A DNA stretch of 64,000 nucleotides from Hyphomicrobium sp. (GCF_019744875.1 NZ_JAIETU010000005.1:620001-684000), one strand, 5' to 3'; shown: positions 16,431-25,903, counted from the first letter of the stretch. Numbers and translations are program-made. Notes: generated from the sequence alone by a model not told the origin.

Positions 16431-18284
16431 ATGACTGCCAAGACCAACGGAAAGGGCCCGGCCAAGCCGGCCAGCGGACCGGCCCTGATCGGAGCGGCCT
16501 ATCCCACGCAAGACCACACCTACGACGTCATCGTCGTGGGCGCGGGCGGCGCGGGACTGCGCGCCACGCTCGGCGCCGCCGAGGCGGGGCTGAAGACGGC
16601 CTGCATCACGAAGGTCTTTCCGACGCGCTCGCACACGGTGGCGGCACAGGGCGGCGTTGCCGCCTCGCTCGGCAACATGGGGCCCGACAACTGGCGCTGG
16701 CACATGTACGACACCGTCAAGGGGTCCGACTGGCTCGGCGATCAGGACGCCATCGAATACCTTTGCCGGCATGCGCCGGACGCCGTCTACGAGCTCGAGC
16801 ATTACGGCGTGCCGTTCTCGCGCACCGAGGACGGCAAGATCTATCAGCGCCCGTTCGGCGGCATGACGACGGAATTCGGCTCGGGGCCGCCGGCACAGCG
16901 CACGTGCGCGGCCGCCGACCGCACGGGCCACGCGATGCTGCACACGCTGTACGGCCAGTCGCTGCGCCATTCGGCCGAGTTCTTCATCGAGTACTTCGCG
17001 CTCGATCTCCTGATGGACGAAGAAGGCGCCTGCCGCGGCGTGATCGCGCTGTCGATGGAAGACGGCACGCTGCATCGCTTCCGGGCCAAGCGGACCATTC
17101 TTGCGACGGGCGGCTACGGGCGCACGTACTTCTCGTGCACGTCGGCGCACACCTGCACCGGTGACGGCAACGCCATGGTGCTGCGCGCCGGCCTGCCGCT
17201 GCAGGACATGGAGTTCGTGCAGTTTCATCCGACCGGCATCTACGGCGCGGGCGTGCTGATCACCGAAGGCGCGCGCGGCGAAGGCGGCTATCTCACCAAC
17301 AGCCAGGGCGAGCGCTTCATGGAGCGTTACGCGCCGCACGCCAAGGACCTCGCCTCGCGCGACGTCGTCTCGCGCTCGATGACGGTCGAGATCAGCGAAG
17401 GCCGCGGCGTCGGGCCCGAGGGCGACCACATCTATCTTCACCTCGATCACCTCGATCCGAAGATCCTGGCGGAGCGGCTGCCCGGCATCACGGAAAGCGC
17501 CAAGGTGTTCGCCGGCGTCGACCTCACGCGCCAGCCGATCCCGGTGCTGCCGACGGTCCATTACAACATGGGCGGCATTCCGACGAACTATCACGGCGAG
17601 GTGCTGACGCTGCGCGGCGGCAATCCGGACCACGTCGTGCCCGGCCTGATGGCTATCGGCGAGGCGGCCTGCGTCTCGGTGCACGGCGCCAACCGGCTCG
17701 GCTCGAATTCCCTGATCGATCTTGTCGTGTTCGGGCGCGCAGCCGCGATCCGCTGCGCCGAGACCATCGAGAAGAGCGGCACGCAGCCGGATTTCGCGCG
17801 CGCCTCGACCGAGCAGGCATTGAGCCGCCTCGATCGCTTCCGCTACGCCAAGGGCGGCTCGCCTACGGCAGCTCTCAGGCTGCGCATGCAGAAGGTGATG
17901 CAGAAGCATTGCGCGGTCTTCCGCGACGGGCCTCTGCTCAAGGAGGGCGTGAAGCAGATTGGCGAAATCTGGAAGGCGTCCGACGACATCGGCGTGACGG
18001 ACCGCTCGCTGATCTGGAATTCGGACCTGGTCGAAACGCTGGAGTACGACAATCTCATCTCGCAGGCGGCTGTCACGGTCGTCGGCGCCGAGAACCGCAA
18101 GGAAAGCCGCGGCGCACACGCACGCGAGGACTTCCCCAATCGCGACGACGCGAACTGGATGAAGCACACGCTCGCTTTCGCGGACTGCGCCAACAAGTCG
18201 GTCAAGCTCGATTTCCGGCCCGTGCATACGCGCACGCTGACGAACGAGATCGCCTACATCGAGCCGAAGGCGCGCGTGTACTGA
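16431..18284 (+). CDS. sdhA: Succinate dehydrogenase flavoprotein subunit
   Basis: FAD-containing catalytic subunit of complex II, oxidising succinate to fumarate. The 617-residue protein has the Rossmann motif [18 protein letters not shown] and the FAD-linking histidine in SHTVAAQGG. It also carries the substrate-site [21 protein letters not shown]-like stretch near residue 300 and [20 protein letters not shown]. The C-terminus ends with the usual [14 protein letters not shown]-like sequence. The N-terminal extension ([16 protein letters not shown]) is a little longer than usual. sdhB would be expected directly downstream but is absent. Confidence 0.97.
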   Translation: MTAKTNGKGPAKPASGPALIGAAYPTQDHTYDVIVVGAGGAGLRATLGAAEAGLKTACITKVFPTRSHTVAAQGGVAASLGNMGPDNWRWHMYDTVKGSDWLGDQDAIEYLCRHAPDAVYELEHYGVPFSRTEDGKIYQRPFGGMTTEFGSGPPAQRTCAAADRTGHAMLHTLYGQSLRHSAEFFIEYFALDLLMDEEGACRGVIALSMEDGTLHRFRAKRTILATGGYGRTYFSCTSAHTCTGDGNAMVLRAGLPLQDMEFVQFHPTGIYGAGVLITEGARGEGGYLTNSQGERFMERYAPHAKDLASRDVVSRSMTVEISEGRGVGPEGDHIYLHLDHLDPKILAERLPGITESAKVFAGVDLTRQPIPVLPTVHYNMGGIPTNYHGEVLTLRGGNPDHVVPGLMAIGEAACVSVHGANRLGSNSLIDLVVFGRAAAIRCAETIEKSGTQPDFARASTEQALSRLDRFRYAKGGSPTAALRLRMQKVMQKHCAVFRDGPLLKEGVKQIGEIWKASDDIGVTDRSLIWNSDLVETLEYDNLISQAAVTVVGAENRKESRGAHAREDFPNRDDANWMKHTLAFADCANKSVKLDFRPVHTRTLTNEIAYIEPKARVY

Positions 18285-18550
18285 CGCCTCAGGCTGCGCG
18301 CAGGAGGGCGGTTTGGCAGACGCGGGCTTGCCAGGCGCGCTTCGGCGCGGCGCTCGTGTGGACTTGGCGGCCGCCAGCTCGGACCCCTTTTCACGACGGG
18401 AAGATAAGAAAAAAGCCGCCGTCTTCTCGACAGACTGGCGTGCTCCATGCTGCGGGTGCGCAGCGGAGCCCTTGCCACGAACGGCGGCAACGTAAATTGT
18501 GCCTCCTCCCGTCCTCCCAAAAGGCGGGCACAGGCACCAGAAGGTAAGCA

Positions 18551-19150
18551 TTGGCCAAAGATCCCGGACCTACGGCGAGCGAAGAGAGCGACTCGCGGCT
18601 TGCGCCGGACCCGTTCGCGGCGGTGCTGCCGGCCATCGCGGCGCTCGGCACCATCGCGTCGATCGCGACCATCAATTGGGCCGCCCGCGAGCGCACCACG
18701 GACCGCATGCGCCCGAAGCGCAAGGCCGTCACCGCGCTGCGCGAACTCGAGACCTGCTGCCTGCATCTCACCGAGATCTTCCGCCGCTTTCAGCGCAACC
18801 CGAAACTGTTTGCGGGCGAAGGCGCGCAAGGCTCGTCGCCGCTCAAGTTCGGGGTGCACGGGCCGCGCGTCGGGCTGGACGCAACCAAGCTCTACCAGCA
18901 GTCGATCAACGACGTGGCGTCGATGCTGGTGCTGGCCTCGCAGAGCGCCTTCGAAGTGATGTGCGCCGTCGAGGACGGCACGATCGAGGCGCCGGAGGAC
19001 ATTTTCTTCGGCTTCGGCGAGTGCCAGGATCGGCTCAACAAGCTGATCCAGAACCGCGCCACGCTGAAGGCCTCCGTCGATACAGGTGCGGAGGTGGCGG
19101 ACAAGCTCGCCGCGCTCGTGCGCGAGCTGAAAAAGTACCGCACGGACTAG
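18551..19150 (+). CDS. Hypothetical protein
   Basis: A 199-residue protein I do not recognise, starting with TTG at 18551 behind an AGAAGG ribosome-binding site. One possible membrane segment lies near residues 22-44 (DPFAAVLPAIAALGTIASIATINWA). The rest is predicted mostly helical, with a Leu/Glu-rich part containing ALRELETCCLHLTEIFRRFQ and a second helical part ending AALVRELKKYR. It occupies the position where sdhB would be expected but has none of the ferredoxin or [Fe-S] cysteine motifs of SdhB. Codon use and GC content look like the neighbours. Confidence 0.6.
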   Translation: MAKDPGPTASEESDSRLAPDPFAAVLPAIAALGTIASIATINWAARERTTDRMRPKRKAVTALRELETCCLHLTEIFRRFQRNPKLFAGEGAQGSSPLKFGVHGPRVGLDATKLYQQSINDVASMLVLASQSAFEVMCAVEDGTIEAPEDIFFGFGECQDRLNKLIQNRATLKASVDTGAEVADKLAALVRELKKYRTD

Positions 19151-19160
19151 ACGCGGTGCG

Positions 19161-20516
19161 CTAGCCGCGGGAACCCAGCTCATCGAACAGCAGCGAGAAC
19201 GTCGAGCCCGTGCCGACGACGCTCGAAATCCTGAGCTCGCCGCTGTGGCGGATGACGATGTGCTTGACGATGGCGAGTCCGAGGCCCGTGCCGCCCTTGT
19301 CGCGGCTGGCTGCGGCATTTGCACGATAGAAGCGCTCGGTCAGGCGCGGCAAATGCTCCGGCGCGATGCCCGGCCCATCGTCGGCAATGGCCACGAGCGC
19401 GCGCGGTTGCGGCGGCGTGCCGTCCAGCACGCGCGACACGGCGACTTCGACGCGGCCGTTCTCCTTGCCGTACTTGATGGCGTTGTGGACCAGGTTCTGG
19501 ATCACCTGCACGATCTCGTCGCGGTCGCCACGAATGCGGATCAGAGACTCGCTTTTGGTGACAATGATCTTGATCTTGGATGAGGCGGCGAGCGGCTCGA
19601 GCGCCTGGGCGACGTAGGCAGCAACCTCGTTCAGCTCGACGATGCCGCGCGGGCGAAGATGGACGCGCATCTCGACGCGGCTCAGCGACAGCAAATCGTC
19701 GATCAGGCGCGTCATGCGGTTGGCCTGGCTCGACATGATGCCGAGGAAGCGCTCGCGTGCCTGGACGTCGTCGCGCGCGGGGCCCTGCAGCGTCTCGACG
19801 AAGCCGCGCAGCGACGCCAAGGGCGTGCGCAGCTCGTGGCTCGCGTTGGCGATGAAGTCGGCACGCATCTGGGCAAGCTTGTCCTGCTCGGACATGTCGC
19901 GCAGCGAAATGATGAGGAAGGGCAGGCCGGTCTGCCGGCTGTCGCGGCCGCCAAGCCGCGAGACGGTTGCCGAGATCCGCCGCTCGACGGGGACACGTTC
20001 GAACAGGTCGACGACGACGGGCTCGGCGGACAACACGGCGCGTTCCACCGCTTCGTTCAGTTCCGGATTACGCGAGACATGGCTCAGCGGCTGCTGCACC
20101 CGCACTCTCGGGAAGAGATCCTCGAACATCGCATTGAAGTGCATCACGACGAAGTTGTGGTCGAGCGCGACCACGGCGTCGGGCATGGCATCGACGAGTG
20201 GCCGCCAGCCGCCGTCGTCGCCCGTATCCCGCCGCGACGGCGACCAAGTCCGCGAAGCCTCCTCGCTGCGCTCCTCGTCACTGCCCGGCGCGGCCTGCTG
20301 CATGATGATCGTGGCCATGAGCCCGAAACCGGCGAGCGCCACCCATGCCGGGACATCGCCTGCGCCCATCAGAACGAGAAAGAGCATGCCGGTGATCGTC
20401 AGCGCCCCCATGCGCACGCGCATGCGGCGGCCGGCAGCGCGAAGCACAGCCTGGGTTTGCCCGAGCGTGGATGTGAGCGCCGGGAGAATTCGTGAAAGCA
20501 GCGGGCGATCCGTCAT
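19161..20516 (-). CDS. PhoR-like sensor histidine kinase
   Basis: Membrane-bound two-component sensor. Two hydrophobic segments near the N-terminus (ALTITGMLFLVLMGAG and VALAGFGLMATIIM) are followed by a PAS domain (LVDAMPDAVVALDHNFVVMHFN). The HisKA phosphorylation site is in NASHELRTPLASLRGFVE and the HATPase domain has NLVHNAIKYG, DDGPGI and GGTGLGLAIVKH. This order matches PhoR of alphaproteobacteria, which senses phosphate limitation, but no phoB or pst genes are in the window. Divergence from a polyphosphate kinase gene supports a phosphate link. Start at 20516 (MTDRPLLSR) is preferred by homology; the frame is open to 20642. Confidence 0.85.
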   Translation of the reverse strand: MTDRPLLSRILPALTSTLGQTQAVLRAAGRRMRVRMGALTITGMLFLVLMGAGDVPAWVALAGFGLMATIIMQQAAPGSDEERSEEASRTWSPSRRDTGDDGGWRPLVDAMPDAVVALDHNFVVMHFNAMFEDLFPRVRVQQPLSHVSRNPELNEAVERAVLSAEPVVVDLFERVPVERRISATVSRLGGRDSRQTGLPFLIISLRDMSEQDKLAQMRADFIANASHELRTPLASLRGFVETLQGPARDDVQARERFLGIMSSQANRMTRLIDDLLSLSRVEMRVHLRPRGIVELNEVAAYVAQALEPLAASSKIKIIVTKSESLIRIRGDRDEIVQVIQNLVHNAIKYGKENGRVEVAVSRVLDGTPPQPRALVAIADDGPGIAPEHLPRLTERFYRANAAASRDKGGTGLGLAIVKHIVIRHSGELRISSVVGTGSTFSLLFDELGSRG

Positions 20517-20726
20517 GGGACCGCATAATGCCTCGATCGCCGCAACCGCCTCAACCCTTACGGTGAGCGGTCCTGCTGGCCTTGGCGATTCATACCCTGT
20601 CGCTATGATGCTCATCGACGTCCGCCTGGAGGGATTGCCCATCGCAATCCGGCGACCCGATAAACAACACTTGTGTGACAGTTCATCCGTGGCACCGGCT
20701 GAACGTCACGAACCGAGGACAGACGC

Positions 20727-21644
20727 ATGGGAAAAGACAAGGACGGGACCAAGTCCAAGGATGCCAAGCCGGAGAAGGCCGCAAAGGCGGGTCCGGGGGC
20801 CGTATTCGACATCGACGATCCCGTCTTTCCGGAAGCGCTCGACGAGCGGGCGTTGAAGTCGGGCGGCTACCCCTACGACGACAAGCTCAAGCGCGGGCTT
20901 TATGAGGACGACCTGCAAAAGCTGCAACTCGAGCTCATCAAGTTGCAGGCCCACATCGAGGAGAAGGGCGAGCGGCTCGTCGTCGTGTTCGAAGGGCGCG
21001 ACACGTCGGGCAAGGGCGGCTGCATCTCGCGCATCCTGGAGCGGATCAACCCGCGCCATTCGCGCTCCGTAGCGCTGTCCAAGCCGACCGAAGCCGAACG
21101 CGGGCAATGGTATTTTCAGCGCTATATCAGTCATTTGCCCACGAAGGGCGATTTGGTTCTGTTCGACCGGAGCTGGTACAATCGCGCGGGCGTCGAGCGC
21201 GTGATGGGGTTCTGCACCGAGGAGCAGGTGGCGCGCTTTCTGCGCGACGCGCCGGAGTTCGAGGCCCTGCTGGTGCGCGACGACATCCGCTTCTTCAAGA
21301 TCTACCTGACGGTCGGCCAGGAAATGCAGCTCAAGCGCTTCCACGAGCGCCGGCACGATCCGTTCAAGCAGTGGAAAGTGACCGACATCGATCTCGCGGC
21401 CATCAACAAGTACGACGACTACTCGCGCGCCGAGGCGGAGATGCTGCGCCATACGCATACGGCCGTCAGTCCGTGGACGGTCATCAACGCCAACGATCAG
21501 CGCCGCGCGCGCCTCGAGGCGATGCGGGTGATCCTCGGCCGGCTCGACTACGCGAAAAAAGACGCGGCGGCGATCGGCGCCATCGATCCCAAAATCACCG
21601 TTCCGGCGCCCGAGTATCTCGACCGCCTCAACGCGAAGGCCTGA
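20727..21644 (+). CDS. ppk2: Polyphosphate kinase 2 family protein
   Basis: Transfers phosphate between polyphosphate and nucleoside diphosphates. The 305-residue protein has Walker A in VVVFEGRDTSGKGGCISRI, a lid region SKPTEAERGQWYFQRYI, and Walker B-like DLVLFDRSWYNRAGVERVMG, followed by DDIRFFKIYLTVGQEMQLKRF and WTVINANDQRRARLEAMR. All are typical of one-domain PPK2. A charged N-terminal extension (KDKDGTKSKDAKPEKAAK) precedes the domain. A hairpin with a short T-rich tail follows the stop. Confidence 0.95.
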   Translation: MGKDKDGTKSKDAKPEKAAKAGPGAVFDIDDPVFPEALDERALKSGGYPYDDKLKRGLYEDDLQKLQLELIKLQAHIEEKGERLVVVFEGRDTSGKGGCISRILERINPRHSRSVALSKPTEAERGQWYFQRYISHLPTKGDLVLFDRSWYNRAGVERVMGFCTEEQVARFLRDAPEFEALLVRDDIRFFKIYLTVGQEMQLKRFHERRHDPFKQWKVTDIDLAAINKYDDYSRAEAEMLRHTHTAVSPWTVINANDQRRARLEAMRVILGRLDYAKKDAAAIGAIDPKITVPAPEYLDRLNAKA

Positions 21645-21663
21645 CGCGGCCCGCCGCAAAAGC

Positions 21664-21702
21664 AGACGCCCGGCCGCGCACTGCAGCCGGGCGTCTTGTC
21701 TT
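21664..21702. terminator. Terminator after ppk2
   Basis: Perfect 11-bp arms (AGACGCCCGGC at 21664 and GCCGGGCGTCT at 21686) with an 11-nt loop, followed by TGTCTTG. On the minus strand the tail reads GCTTTTG, so it may work in both directions between ppk2 and the convergent membrane protein gene. Confidence 0.75.
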
Positions 21703-21784
21703 GCCGTGATGCACGTTTGGCCGTGACTCACGTGAAATCAATCACGGGTGTATACGGCACCGTGAAACGCGGCGGCAGCCTCGT

Positions 21785-22225
21785 TCAGGGCAGGCGGCAC
21801 CCCGACGACAGGAAGCCGTACAGCCAGGCGGTCACGGCACCGAAGCCCGTTGCGGTGACCAGGAACGGCCAGATCAGGTTGATGTCCTGGTTGAGGAACA
21901 GGGGCTCGCCCTTGACGAGGGGCATCAGCACCAGCGCGCCGAGGACACCCGGGCCGATCAGCCCCAGCAGCGCGCCGCGCAGGGTCATCGAGCCACGCGG
22001 CACGGCGCCCAGAATCAGCGCGAACAGTGCGCCCCAGACGCCGCCCAGGACGGCATCGGTCGCAATCTGCGGATAGCCGGTCAGCGTCGACGGCTCCATC
22101 GACCACGGAATGCGCGTTGTATATTCATGAATGTACAGCCATTGGCTGATCAGCTCGTGCACCGTCACCATGGCGATGGCGCCGGCAATGAAGCCAAGCA
22201 GCAGCGATTTCAGTACGGATCCCAT
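21785..22225 (-). CDS. Small integral membrane protein, function unknown
   Basis: A 146-residue protein with about four hydrophobic segments: LKSLLLGFIAGAIAMVTVHEL, AVLGGVWGALFALILGAV, ALLGLIGPGVLGALVLMPLV and WPFLVTATGFGAVTAWLYGFL. Conserved-looking polar residues (HELISQW, TRIPWSMEPS) lie between the first two. The start at 22225 is chosen because GGGGAGA sits eight bases upstream; the frame remains open to 22393. I know similar sequences only as hypothetical membrane proteins of Rhizobiales. Confidence 0.75.
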   Translation of the reverse strand: MGSVLKSLLLGFIAGAIAMVTVHELISQWLYIHEYTTRIPWSMEPSTLTGYPQIATDAVLGGVWGALFALILGAVPRGSMTLRGALLGLIGPGVLGALVLMPLVKGEPLFLNQDINLIWPFLVTATGFGAVTAWLYGFLSSGCRLP

Positions 22226-22439
22226 CTTTGTCGTCTCCCCTTTTCTTTTATGGCCGAAAGCAAGTGTTCGCAGTGTTTTCGGGAAGTATTGACCCGTTCG
22301 AGTCCCATTGGATAGGGCGCACACACCACAACGCCGGGCTATCTGATTTGACCGATGTGAGCCAAAGTCATCCCGTATAAGCCAAATATTCAACCTTTGG
22401 TTGTTATCGTCGATCCGATGTCACACATCGGAGCGTGCG

Positions 22440-23732
22440 ATGAGTTCCGTCAAAGTCGAACGCGTGCCGGTCGAGATCCTGGGACTGGGATGGCTGGGTT
22501 TCGATCACCTGCAGATCGTCTTCGAGACCGGCCTCCAGCCGCTGAAATCGCCGCAAGACGGATGGTTTGTGATTGAGGGTCTGCGCGAGGCCGGACCTGA
22601 CGGGATCGTTCTCGACGTGGAAGGCTGGGACGGGGGCACCACGCTTTCGGATGCCAACGGAGGGCTGACCGGCGAGGCTTTGACCGAGAGGCTCGGACTT
22701 CCGATGGGGCGGGGATCGCGCGCAGTGGTCGAGGGACCCGCGAGCCTCGAAGCGTGGGCGACGCTCGTCTCCTATGCGGCTGACATCGCCGGGCAGCGCT
22801 TTCCCTACATCGCCGTTTCGCCGGCCGGCTCGCCGCTGCCGACGATCAACTCGTCGTCGCTGGTCGCGTCGCTGCTGTTCCACGCAGGGATCGACGTCGA
22901 CAGTGCGCTTCCGCACGGAACCCTGCTCTCGCCCGGGCTTCGCACGCTGCTCGGCACGTCCGGCTCCGACACGCTTTCGGTCGGGCACGGGTTCACCACG
23001 CTCGTGGGCGGGGCGGGCGACGACGTGCTGATCGGCGGCGACGATCCGGGCCAGACCGACAAACTCTACGGCGGGCGCGGCAACGACGTGATCCGCTGGT
23101 CGCACGGCGTCAATATCATCCACGGCGGGCAGCCCGGGCTCTCCTACGATCAGGACGGCACGGACACCGTCGACTATTCGGGGGCGGGCGAGTTGCGCAT
23201 CGAAGCGGCGCCGCCCGGCGCGCCTCACCTCGCGCCCGACTTCATCGTCACGCACGCGCGGGGCCAAGACTTTCTGTTCTCGATCGAAGACATCATCTGG
23301 GACGTGAGCCGCGACCGCGTTGTGGCCGGTCCCGGCGTGGGGCTCGGCTTGGGGCTCGGAGAGGGTCTGGGGGTGGGTGCCCGTCCGGGCGTTGGCGCGC
23401 GACAGCGTCCGGGGCCGTCGCCGTCCGATGGACTGCCGGTGTCGCCTGTGGTCGGCGACGAGCCCATAGGCCGCGACCCTCAGCGCCCGCGCAGGCCCGT
23501 GTCGATGACCGAACCCGGCGGGGCGCCTGAGACCGAGCCCGAGACCGATCTCGCGCACGGCCTCGCACGGGATGGGGATCTGGATGAGACCATTGACGCG
23601 GACACCGGCGTGACGCTCAACTGGGCCGAGGCGGCCGCTTTCGATACGCCCCTCGATCTCGACATCGACGATCTGCTGGATCCGGCGGCTCTCGTTCCGG
23701 CCACCGATCTCGTGATTTCAAGTTTGACGTGA
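22440..23732 (+). CDS. RTX-like calcium-binding repeat protein
   Basis: A 430-residue protein. The middle carries RTX-type nonapeptide repeats (GGAGDDVLIGGDD and YGGRGNDVIRW), preceded by SGSDTLSVGHG. The N-terminal third (PVEILGLGWLGFDHLQIVFET and the DGWFVIEGLRE stretch) is a lipase/VCBS-like region I cannot assign. The C-terminal third has a Gly-rich run (GVGLGLGLGEGLGVGARPGV), then a Pro/Arg stretch and an acidic tail (DLDIDDLLDPAAL). No Sec signal peptide is visible, consistent with type I secretion of RTX proteins. The stop overlaps the next gene's GTG, so the two are probably translated together. Confidence 0.7.
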   Translation: MSSVKVERVPVEILGLGWLGFDHLQIVFETGLQPLKSPQDGWFVIEGLREAGPDGIVLDVEGWDGGTTLSDANGGLTGEALTERLGLPMGRGSRAVVEGPASLEAWATLVSYAADIAGQRFPYIAVSPAGSPLPTINSSSLVASLLFHAGIDVDSALPHGTLLSPGLRTLLGTSGSDTLSVGHGFTTLVGGAGDDVLIGGDDPGQTDKLYGGRGNDVIRWSHGVNIIHGGQPGLSYDQDGTDTVDYSGAGELRIEAAPPGAPHLAPDFIVTHARGQDFLFSIEDIIWDVSRDRVVAGPGVGLGLGLGEGLGVGARPGVGARQRPGPSPSDGLPVSPVVGDEPIGRDPQRPRRPVSMTEPGGAPETEPETDLAHGLARDGDLDETIDADTGVTLNWAEAAAFDTPLDLDIDDLLDPAALVPATDLVISSLT

Positions 23733-24643
23733 AACGGTTGCGACAGCATCCGTTGCGCTTCCACGCCGAGACCCATCCGCCGGGACAGATCTTCGTGCCT
23801 CGCATTCGTCCGCTTTTTCTCCTCGCGCTTTTCCTGGCACCGGCATTTTTCTCCGCGCGCGCCGAGGCGGAAATCGCCTGCGCGCCTGAGACGGGTCCAT
23901 CGCACTACGTTGCCCGTGTCATCGACGGCGACACGCTGGTGCTCGACGACGGGCGCGAGGTGCGTCTGATCGGGGCGCTGGCTCCCAAACCGGATCTCAG
24001 CCTCGGCTCAGCGGAAGGCTGGCCGCCTGCGGACGCGAGCCGCCGAGCCCTAGAAGAGCTGGTGGGCGGCCGGCAGGTGACGCTGCATTTCGCGGGCGGC
24101 AAGCTGGACCGGTACAAGCGGGTGCTGGCGCAGCTTTCGGTGGCGCAGCCGGCCGGCGCGGCTTGGGTGCAGCAGCATATGATCCTCTCGGGACAGGCCA
24201 GGGCCTACGCCTTGCCGGGAGACGCACCCTGCCTCGTGGCGCTGCTCCAGGCCGAAACGGAGGCGCGACTGGCCCGGCGCGGCCTCTGGAGCGACGACCG
24301 TTTCCCGGTCTACGACGCTGCGGACCCGGATGCGCTGTTGCGCCTGACCGGGCGGTTCGCAATCGTGCAGGGCACGGTGCGGACGGCCGCGCGTACGAAA
24401 GAGACCACCTACATCAATTTCGGCGAACGCTGGCGCGACGACTTCACCGCGAGCCTGCCCACCGCCGTCGTCGACCGCGGCGGCGCCGAGGTTGCCACGC
24501 GGATCGAGGGATTGGCGGGACGCCGAATCCGCGTGCGCGGCTGGATCGAGCGGCGCAACGGCCCGATGATCGTGCTCAGCACCGTGGACGCGATCGAAAT
24601 CCTAGATGGCGCGAACACGGGCGCCGCCGACCAGGGAGATTAA
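23729..24643 (+). CDS. Thermonuclease-like (SNase) exported protein
   Basis: The N-terminus contains a good Sec signal peptide (PRIRPLFLLALFLAPAFFSARAEA), best read from a GTG at 23795; the coupled GTG at 23729 gives a longer form. The mature part begins with the SNase-fold motif YVARVIDGDTLVLDDGREVRLIG, including the aspartate pair of staphylococcal nuclease. The later catalytic RxxR/E pattern is only partly clear (KLDRYKRVLAQL). A second OB-like part (TGRFAIVQGTVRTAARTKETTYINFG) fills the C-terminal 90 residues. Whether it cleaves nucleic acid is uncertain. It is coupled to the RTX-like gene upstream. Confidence 0.75.
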   Translation: MKRLRQHPLRFHAETHPPGQIFVPRIRPLFLLALFLAPAFFSARAEAEIACAPETGPSHYVARVIDGDTLVLDDGREVRLIGALAPKPDLSLGSAEGWPPADASRRALEELVGGRQVTLHFAGGKLDRYKRVLAQLSVAQPAGAAWVQQHMILSGQARAYALPGDAPCLVALLQAETEARLARRGLWSDDRFPVYDAADPDALLRLTGRFAIVQGTVRTAARTKETTYINFGERWRDDFTASLPTAVVDRGGAEVATRIEGLAGRRIRVRGWIERRNGPMIVLSTVDAIEILDGANTGAADQGD

Positions 24644-24749
24644 ATCGAAAAGCCCGTCGTTTCAAAGCCATCCCTCCTGGCATCCCAAGCCCTCGCGGCA
24701 GGGAGATTAAATGGGACGGGTTCCCGGATCTGGGGAGAGCCGCGGGGAG

Positions 24750-24790
24750 AAAAACGCAAAACGCCCCGCCGGTGAGGGCAGGGCGTTTCG
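24750..24790 (-). terminator. Terminator for the carD-like gene
   Basis: On the minus strand an 8-bp stem (AAACGCCC/GGGCGTTT, outer arms at 24759-24766 and 24781-24788) is followed by a T-rich stretch (TTTTGCGTTTTTC). It lies 46 bp downstream of the carD-like stop. Confidence 0.75.
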
Positions 24791-24835
24791 AACTTCACGA
24801 TAGCAACCGGACCGACGGGGTGCCCGTCAATCCTT

Positions 24836-25903
24836 TCAGGCGGCCTTCACTTCGGCGTCGGCGCCTTCGGCCAAACGGCGGCCGCGAGCGCTCTTCGACA
24901 GAACCTCAGTGATGCGCTGCACTGCACCGCGCTCGTCCAGCTTCTCGACGGCCGCGAGCTCGCGGGCCATCCGGTCGAGCGCGTCCTCATAGAGCTGGCG
25001 CTCGGAGTAGGACTGCTCGGGCTGGGCCTCGGAGCGGTACAGGTCGCGCACGACCTCAGCGATCGAGATGAGATCGCCCGAGTTGATCTTGGCGACGTAT
25101 TCCTGGGCGCGGCGGCTCCACATGGTGCGCTTCACGCGCGCGCGGCCCTTGAGGGTCTCCATCGCCTTCTTGACGATGCCGTCGTCGGCGAGCTTGCGCA
25201 TGCCGACGCTGTCGAGCTTTCCGGTCGGAACGCGCAGCGTCAGCTTCTCCTTGTCGAAGGTGATGACGAACAGCTCGAGCGACATGCCCGCAATTTCCTG
25301 CTCCTCGATGCCGACGATGCGGCCGACGCCGTGGGCCGGATAGACGATGAATTCGTTCGTCTTGAAGCCGTGGCGCTGGCTGACCGACTTCTTCTGGGCG
25401 TTCTGAGCCGCGATGGCGCGGGCTGCAGCCGCCGTCTTCTCGGCGATGTCCTTGGGGGACGCGGGCTGAACGGGGGCCGTCAGCTTCTGGCCGCCAGACT
25501 TGGACAGGGCCGCGGCGGCGCGGGCCGGGCTCACCGCGGCGCGCGCGGGGGCAGCAGGCGCAGCAACGGGGGCGGCGGCCTTCTTGGGCGCTGCAGCAGC
25601 AACCTTGGCCGCCGGGGCGGCAGCTCGAGACGGAGGAACAACGGCCTTCAACGTCGGCTTCTTGGCGTTGGAGGTGCCCGCTGCTTTCTTCATCTCAATC
25701 CCTTTCACGGCAGTTTTGACGACAGTTTTAGCGCCGGCCGCTTTCGCTGCGCCGGGCTTCTTGGATTGGTTCGATGAGACAGCGGCAGACTTGGCAGCAG
25801 CTTTGACCGGCGCTTTCACAGCGGGGGCCGGGCGGGCCGCTTTTGCCGAAGGGGGCGCTTTGGACGTGCGGGCCTTTGCGTGCGCTTTGCTTTTCTGAGC
25901 CAT
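24836..25903 (-). CDS. CarD/CdnL-type regulator with long Ala/Lys/Pro-rich N-terminal extension
   Basis: CarD/CdnL proteins bind RNA polymerase beta and stabilise open promoter complexes. The C-terminal part (from residue about 179, FKTNEFIVYPAHGVGRIVGI) contains the RNAP-interacting Tudor-like domain and the helical DNA-binding domain (GRARVKRTMWSRRAQEYVAKI). Residues 1-175 are a basic, low-complexity tail rich in Ala, Lys and Pro (for example SKAPPSAKAARPAPAVKAP), similar in composition to histone H1 tails. Start at 25903 is the first ATG of the compositionally uniform frame. An internal ATG at 25693 has an AAAGGGA site and would leave about 108 tail residues. Ordinary CdnL is about 170 residues. 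Confidence 0.88.
   Translation of the reverse strand: MAQKSKAHAKARTSKAPPSAKAARPAPAVKAPVKAAAKSAAVSSNQSKKPGAAKAAGAKTVVKTAVKGIEMKKAAGTSNAKKPTLKAVVPPSRAAAPAAKVAAAAPKKAAAPVAAPAAPARAAVSPARAAAALSKSGGQKLTAPVQPASPKDIAEKTAAAARAIAAQNAQKKSVSQRHGFKTNEFIVYPAHGVGRIVGIEEQEIAGMSLELFVITFDKEKLTLRVPTGKLDSVGMRKLADDGIVKKAMETLKGRARVKRTMWSRRAQEYVAKINSGDLISIAEVVRDLYRSEAQPEQSYSERQLYEDALDRMARELAAVEKLDERGAVQRITEVLSKSARGRRLAEGADAEVKAA

Noticed and set aside
18285-18550. Search for an sdhB remnant after sdhA
   Set aside because: No ferredoxin-type or 4Fe-4S cysteine pattern in any frame of the gap or the following gene.
16401-18551. Minus-strand open frame of 716 codons opposite sdhA
   Set aside because: Exact antisense of sdhA with no recognisable motif.
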